Source: Desulfobacteraceae bacterium (GTDB lineage Bacteria > Desulfobacterota > Desulfobacteria > Desulfobacterales > JAABRJ01). Taken from it: a DNA stretch of 64,000 bases. The DNA is taken from positions 56,232 through 120,231 of the forward strand of contig JAJDNY010000014.1 of the NCBI GenBank assembly GCA_022340425.1, written 5' to 3'. The position numbers and the translations under genes are program-made. Within the stretch, counting starts at the first letter, position 1, and every line of letters begins with the position of its first letter. Shown here piece by piece: positions 62,020 to 64,000 of this stretch. The notes under the pieces were generated by a model. The model was not told the DNA's origin. It saw only the letters and a list, made by a program, of their open reading frames with translations, and searched no databases.

Positions 62020-62047
62020 AAGAATCTCAAAGAATTTCGAATCGTTC

Positions 62048-62809
62048 CTATCTACTTTTTTTGCCCTTGAAACTCAACCCCTTTTTTCCGGGAAGCGGCA
62101 CCACCTGAAGCTTTCCCCAGACGCCCATCCGTTCGCCGACGATGATCACGATGCCGTCAAGCCCCCCCATCGCCATGCCCAAGTCGATCCCCGCCGGGAT
62201 ATCACCGGCCCTCCGGACGTGGTTGCCAATGGCCGTGGCGGCGGCATCGGCCAAGGCGCAGCAGGGGGCCACCACGCAGACCGCATCCGCCGCCCCCAGG
62301 CTGCGGGAATGCCCCACGGTCCCCGATGACGTGCAAACCCCGAAAGGATCGGCGGCGGCCGCGAACTGCAGCCCGACCCGCATGCTGAGCGGCGAGCCGC
62401 CGGCGTAGATCGCGATGGAAATCCGCTCCCGGTTTTTGATGAAGACATCCCCACCGTTTTCAACCACCACCTCATTGCACTGCCCCAGCAGGTCTTCTCC
62501 CACGGCCGCGGCCACGGCCCCGGCGACGGCGGCCATGGGCCCCACCCGGGCCCGGCTGGCGGCTGCGCACATGCGCCTCACGATCGGCGGGGCCGGACCC
62601 TCCAGCGGCCAGGGCTCCATGCTGCTGGCAAAGCCGGGAAACCGCCGGATAAAACCCTCCAGCTGATGGCGGTGGTGCAGCACGGACTCCCGCGCCACCG
62701 CCATCAGCGGTTGGTCGGCCTGGATCCAGAGATCGGTTTGCTCGACCACCACCCGGAAGGCCGGCAGGCGGCGCTGCAACCCCTTACGGTAGGTCCGGGC
62801 CTGAAGCAT
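62048..62809 (-). CDS. UPF0280-family protein (ApbE-like fold)
   Basis: A 253-residue protein of the UPF0280 family, distantly related to ApbE. Motifs are GPMAAVAGAVAAAVGEDLL, VVVENGGDVFIK and CTSSGTVGHSRSLGAADAV, which line the flavin/nucleotide-binding site in ApbE relatives. Function is unproven. ATG 62809 overlaps the dGTPase-like stop by one base (TGATG), so the two are translationally coupled; the frame is open back to 62848. Confidence 0.88.
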   Translation of the reverse strand: MLQARTYRKGLQRRLPAFRVVVEQTDLWIQADQPLMAVARESVLHHRHQLEGFIRRFPGFASSMEPWPLEGPAPPIVRRMCAAASRARVGPMAAVAGAVAAAVGEDLLGQCNEVVVENGGDVFIKNRERISIAIYAGGSPLSMRVGLQFAAAADPFGVCTSSGTVGHSRSLGAADAVCVVAPCCALADAAATAIGNHVRRAGDIPAGIDLGMAMGGLDGIVIIVGERMGVWGKLQVVPLPGKKGLSFKGKKSR

Positions 62810-63990
62810 CAGAGCACCCGGATTTCGGGGCGCAGCTCTGGGGGGCACTGTTGCAGGAAATACTGATCGGTCATGCCGGAGACAAAGTCGCGCACGATTT
62901 CCTCAGGCCGATGTTGGGAAAGGTATTCGGCGGACATGTCCTTCAAAAAGCCGGTGAAGATGACCGATTGATCGTTTTCGCGCTGAAGGTCCTCCAGAAA
63001 GCGATCGAAAATCCGCCGGAAAAGGACCCGGATGGTTTCCAGGTGGCGCTTGATCTCGGGGTTGAGGTAGATGTGCTCCAGGTTGAAGTCCTTCAGGCGC
63101 TTGAGCGCCTCGGAAACCGCGGCGCTGAAGAGGATCCGCTTCCTGCCGTAGCTGCTGCGGATGACGTCAGTGACCAGATTGTAGACGATCGTGCCGTTGG
63201 TTTTGCCGAGCAGGGCGGTGCTCTCGGCGGGCAGATCGCTGCGGCGGATCATTTTCAGGCGGATGGCGTCCTCGATATCGCGGCCGATGTAGCTGATGGT
63301 GTCGGCCATGCGCACCACGCACCCCTCCAGGGTCATGGGGGTCAGTTCGGTATCCGCCTCGTGGGTCTTGCGGCGCAGATCCTCGGCCAGGCGCGCGAAA
63401 GTCTTGGAGGCGTCCGGCCGGAGTTGGCGGTCGTGGACCTCGCCGTCGTGGCAGAGGATCCCGTCCAGGGTCTGCAGGCAGAGGTTCCACCCCCGCCCCT
63501 TGCGCTCCACGCAATCCAGGAACTGAATGCTCTGAACGTTGTGGTGGAAGTCGCCGATGCCGTGGCTGCGGCAGATGGCCGAAAGCACCCGCTCGCCGTC
63601 ATGGCCGAAGGGGGCGTGCCCGATATCGTGGCCCAGGGCGATGGCCTCGATCAGGTCCTGGTTGAGGCCCAAAAATCGGCCGATGGTGCGTGAAATCTTG
63701 GAGACCAGCTGCACGTGCAGCACCCGGTGGGTGATGTGATCGTTGCGGATCAGATAGAACACCTGGGTCTTGTCGATGTAGCGCGTGTAGGCCAGGGAGT
63801 GCAGGATGCGGTCCACGTCCAGCGAGAAATTCTGCCGGTAGTCGTCTTGCAGGCGTTCTTCATGCCGGCGCCGCAGGCCGTCCCGGCTGAGGGCGGCCTG
63901 CGGCGACAGCGTTTCGCTTTCCGGGCGGTCCCTCTCCTCCCGGATGCGCGTCAAACTGCACGCGGGAAACGGCGGGTCAAATTTTTCCAT
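62809..63990 (-). CDS. dGTPase-like HD-domain triphosphohydrolase
   Basis: A 393-residue HD hydrolase of the deoxyguanosinetriphosphate triphosphohydrolase family. The metal residues are His in THRVLHV, His-Asp in GHDIGHAPFGHDGE and a later Asp in RMADTISYIGRDIED. The N-terminal QNFSLDVDRILHSLAYTRYIDKTQV is the dNTPase signature. It is complete: an in-frame TGA lies three codons before ATG 63990. Its role is probably dNTP pool control. Confidence 0.92.
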   Translation of the reverse strand: MEKFDPPFPACSLTRIREERDRPESETLSPQAALSRDGLRRRHEERLQDDYRQNFSLDVDRILHSLAYTRYIDKTQVFYLIRNDHITHRVLHVQLVSKISRTIGRFLGLNQDLIEAIALGHDIGHAPFGHDGERVLSAICRSHGIGDFHHNVQSIQFLDCVERKGRGWNLCLQTLDGILCHDGEVHDRQLRPDASKTFARLAEDLRRKTHEADTELTPMTLEGCVVRMADTISYIGRDIEDAIRLKMIRRSDLPAESTALLGKTNGTIVYNLVTDVIRSSYGRKRILFSAAVSEALKRLKDFNLEHIYLNPEIKRHLETIRVLFRRIFDRFLEDLQRENDQSVIFTGFLKDMSAEYLSQHRPEEIVRDFVSGMTDQYFLQQCPPELRPEIRVL

Positions 63991-64000
63991 CGTCGATCAG

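Noticed and set aside
1..64000. tRNA, rRNA, CRISPR, insertion sequence or prophage genes
   Set aside because: No cloverleaf ending in CCA context, no regularly spaced repeat, no transposase or integrase motif was found on reading both strands by eye; a tRNAscan or ISfinder run would settle it.

Overview
The window reads as chromosomal core and near-core DNA of a GC-rich, Gram-negative anaerobe, most likely a member of the Desulfobacterota (former Deltaproteobacteria). This rests on family knowledge, not a search. Pointers are tamB/Omp85 outer-membrane assembly genes, sigma54 promoters, a KamA-type radical SAM enzyme, PaaK-type CoA ligases around a Liv transporter, and a sucrose-phosphate synthase. 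I see no tRNA, rRNA, CRISPR array, insertion sequence or prophage.

Layout. 2-6033: tamB (5' end outside the window) overlapping an Omp85 gene with about seven POTRA repeats. 6271-10052: NarL-type regulator, LonB-like protease, MarR regulator. 10222-18105: a strong promoter before a 66-residue ORF and a kamA-like gene, then a secreted unknown protein, CorA, a GT4 glycosyltransferase and a large MscS-type channel. 18197-20785: clpB, behind a perfect bidirectional terminator. 20828-23589: the most unusual stretch, with three consensus sigma54 promoters, a DksA-like gene, three small proteins that look like paralogues of one small beta-barrel fold, and a zinc-ribbon protein. 24174-25580: a sigma54 activator with a degenerate receiver domain.

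25811-30369: acyltransferase, PfkB sugar kinase and sucrose-phosphate synthase/phosphatase, followed by what looks like the stump of a sucrose phosphorylase gene. 30404-36669: an apparent operon of hybrid histidine kinase, KtrB, KtrA and a cation/proton antiporter. 37034-42197: a nuclease/phosphatase-fold protein, an SRPBCC protein, a lipoprotein, a GAF-containing GspE/PilB-type ATPase and a small membrane protein. 42328-51446: LivKHMGF flanked by two PaaK-type ligases, an ACT-domain protein and a crotonase, suggesting uptake and CoA activation of amino-acid-derived or aromatic acids. 51527-63990: an EamA transporter, then a closely spaced run mutS, amidase, cyclase, degenerate polysaccharide deacetylase and LysM/TPR lipoprotein, then LapA-like, HIT, UPF0280 and dGTPase-like genes.

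Themes. Osmotic and ion homeostasis recurs (CorA, MscS channel, sucrose synthesis, Ktr, antiporter), as does envelope biogenesis (TamB/Omp85, amidase, acyltransferase). The best candidate for an undescribed system is the sigma54-driven cluster of small barrel-like proteins plus DksA-like protein at 21.2-23.1 kb. Two palindromic intergenic repeats and two RNA-structure candidates in the liv operon are also reported.
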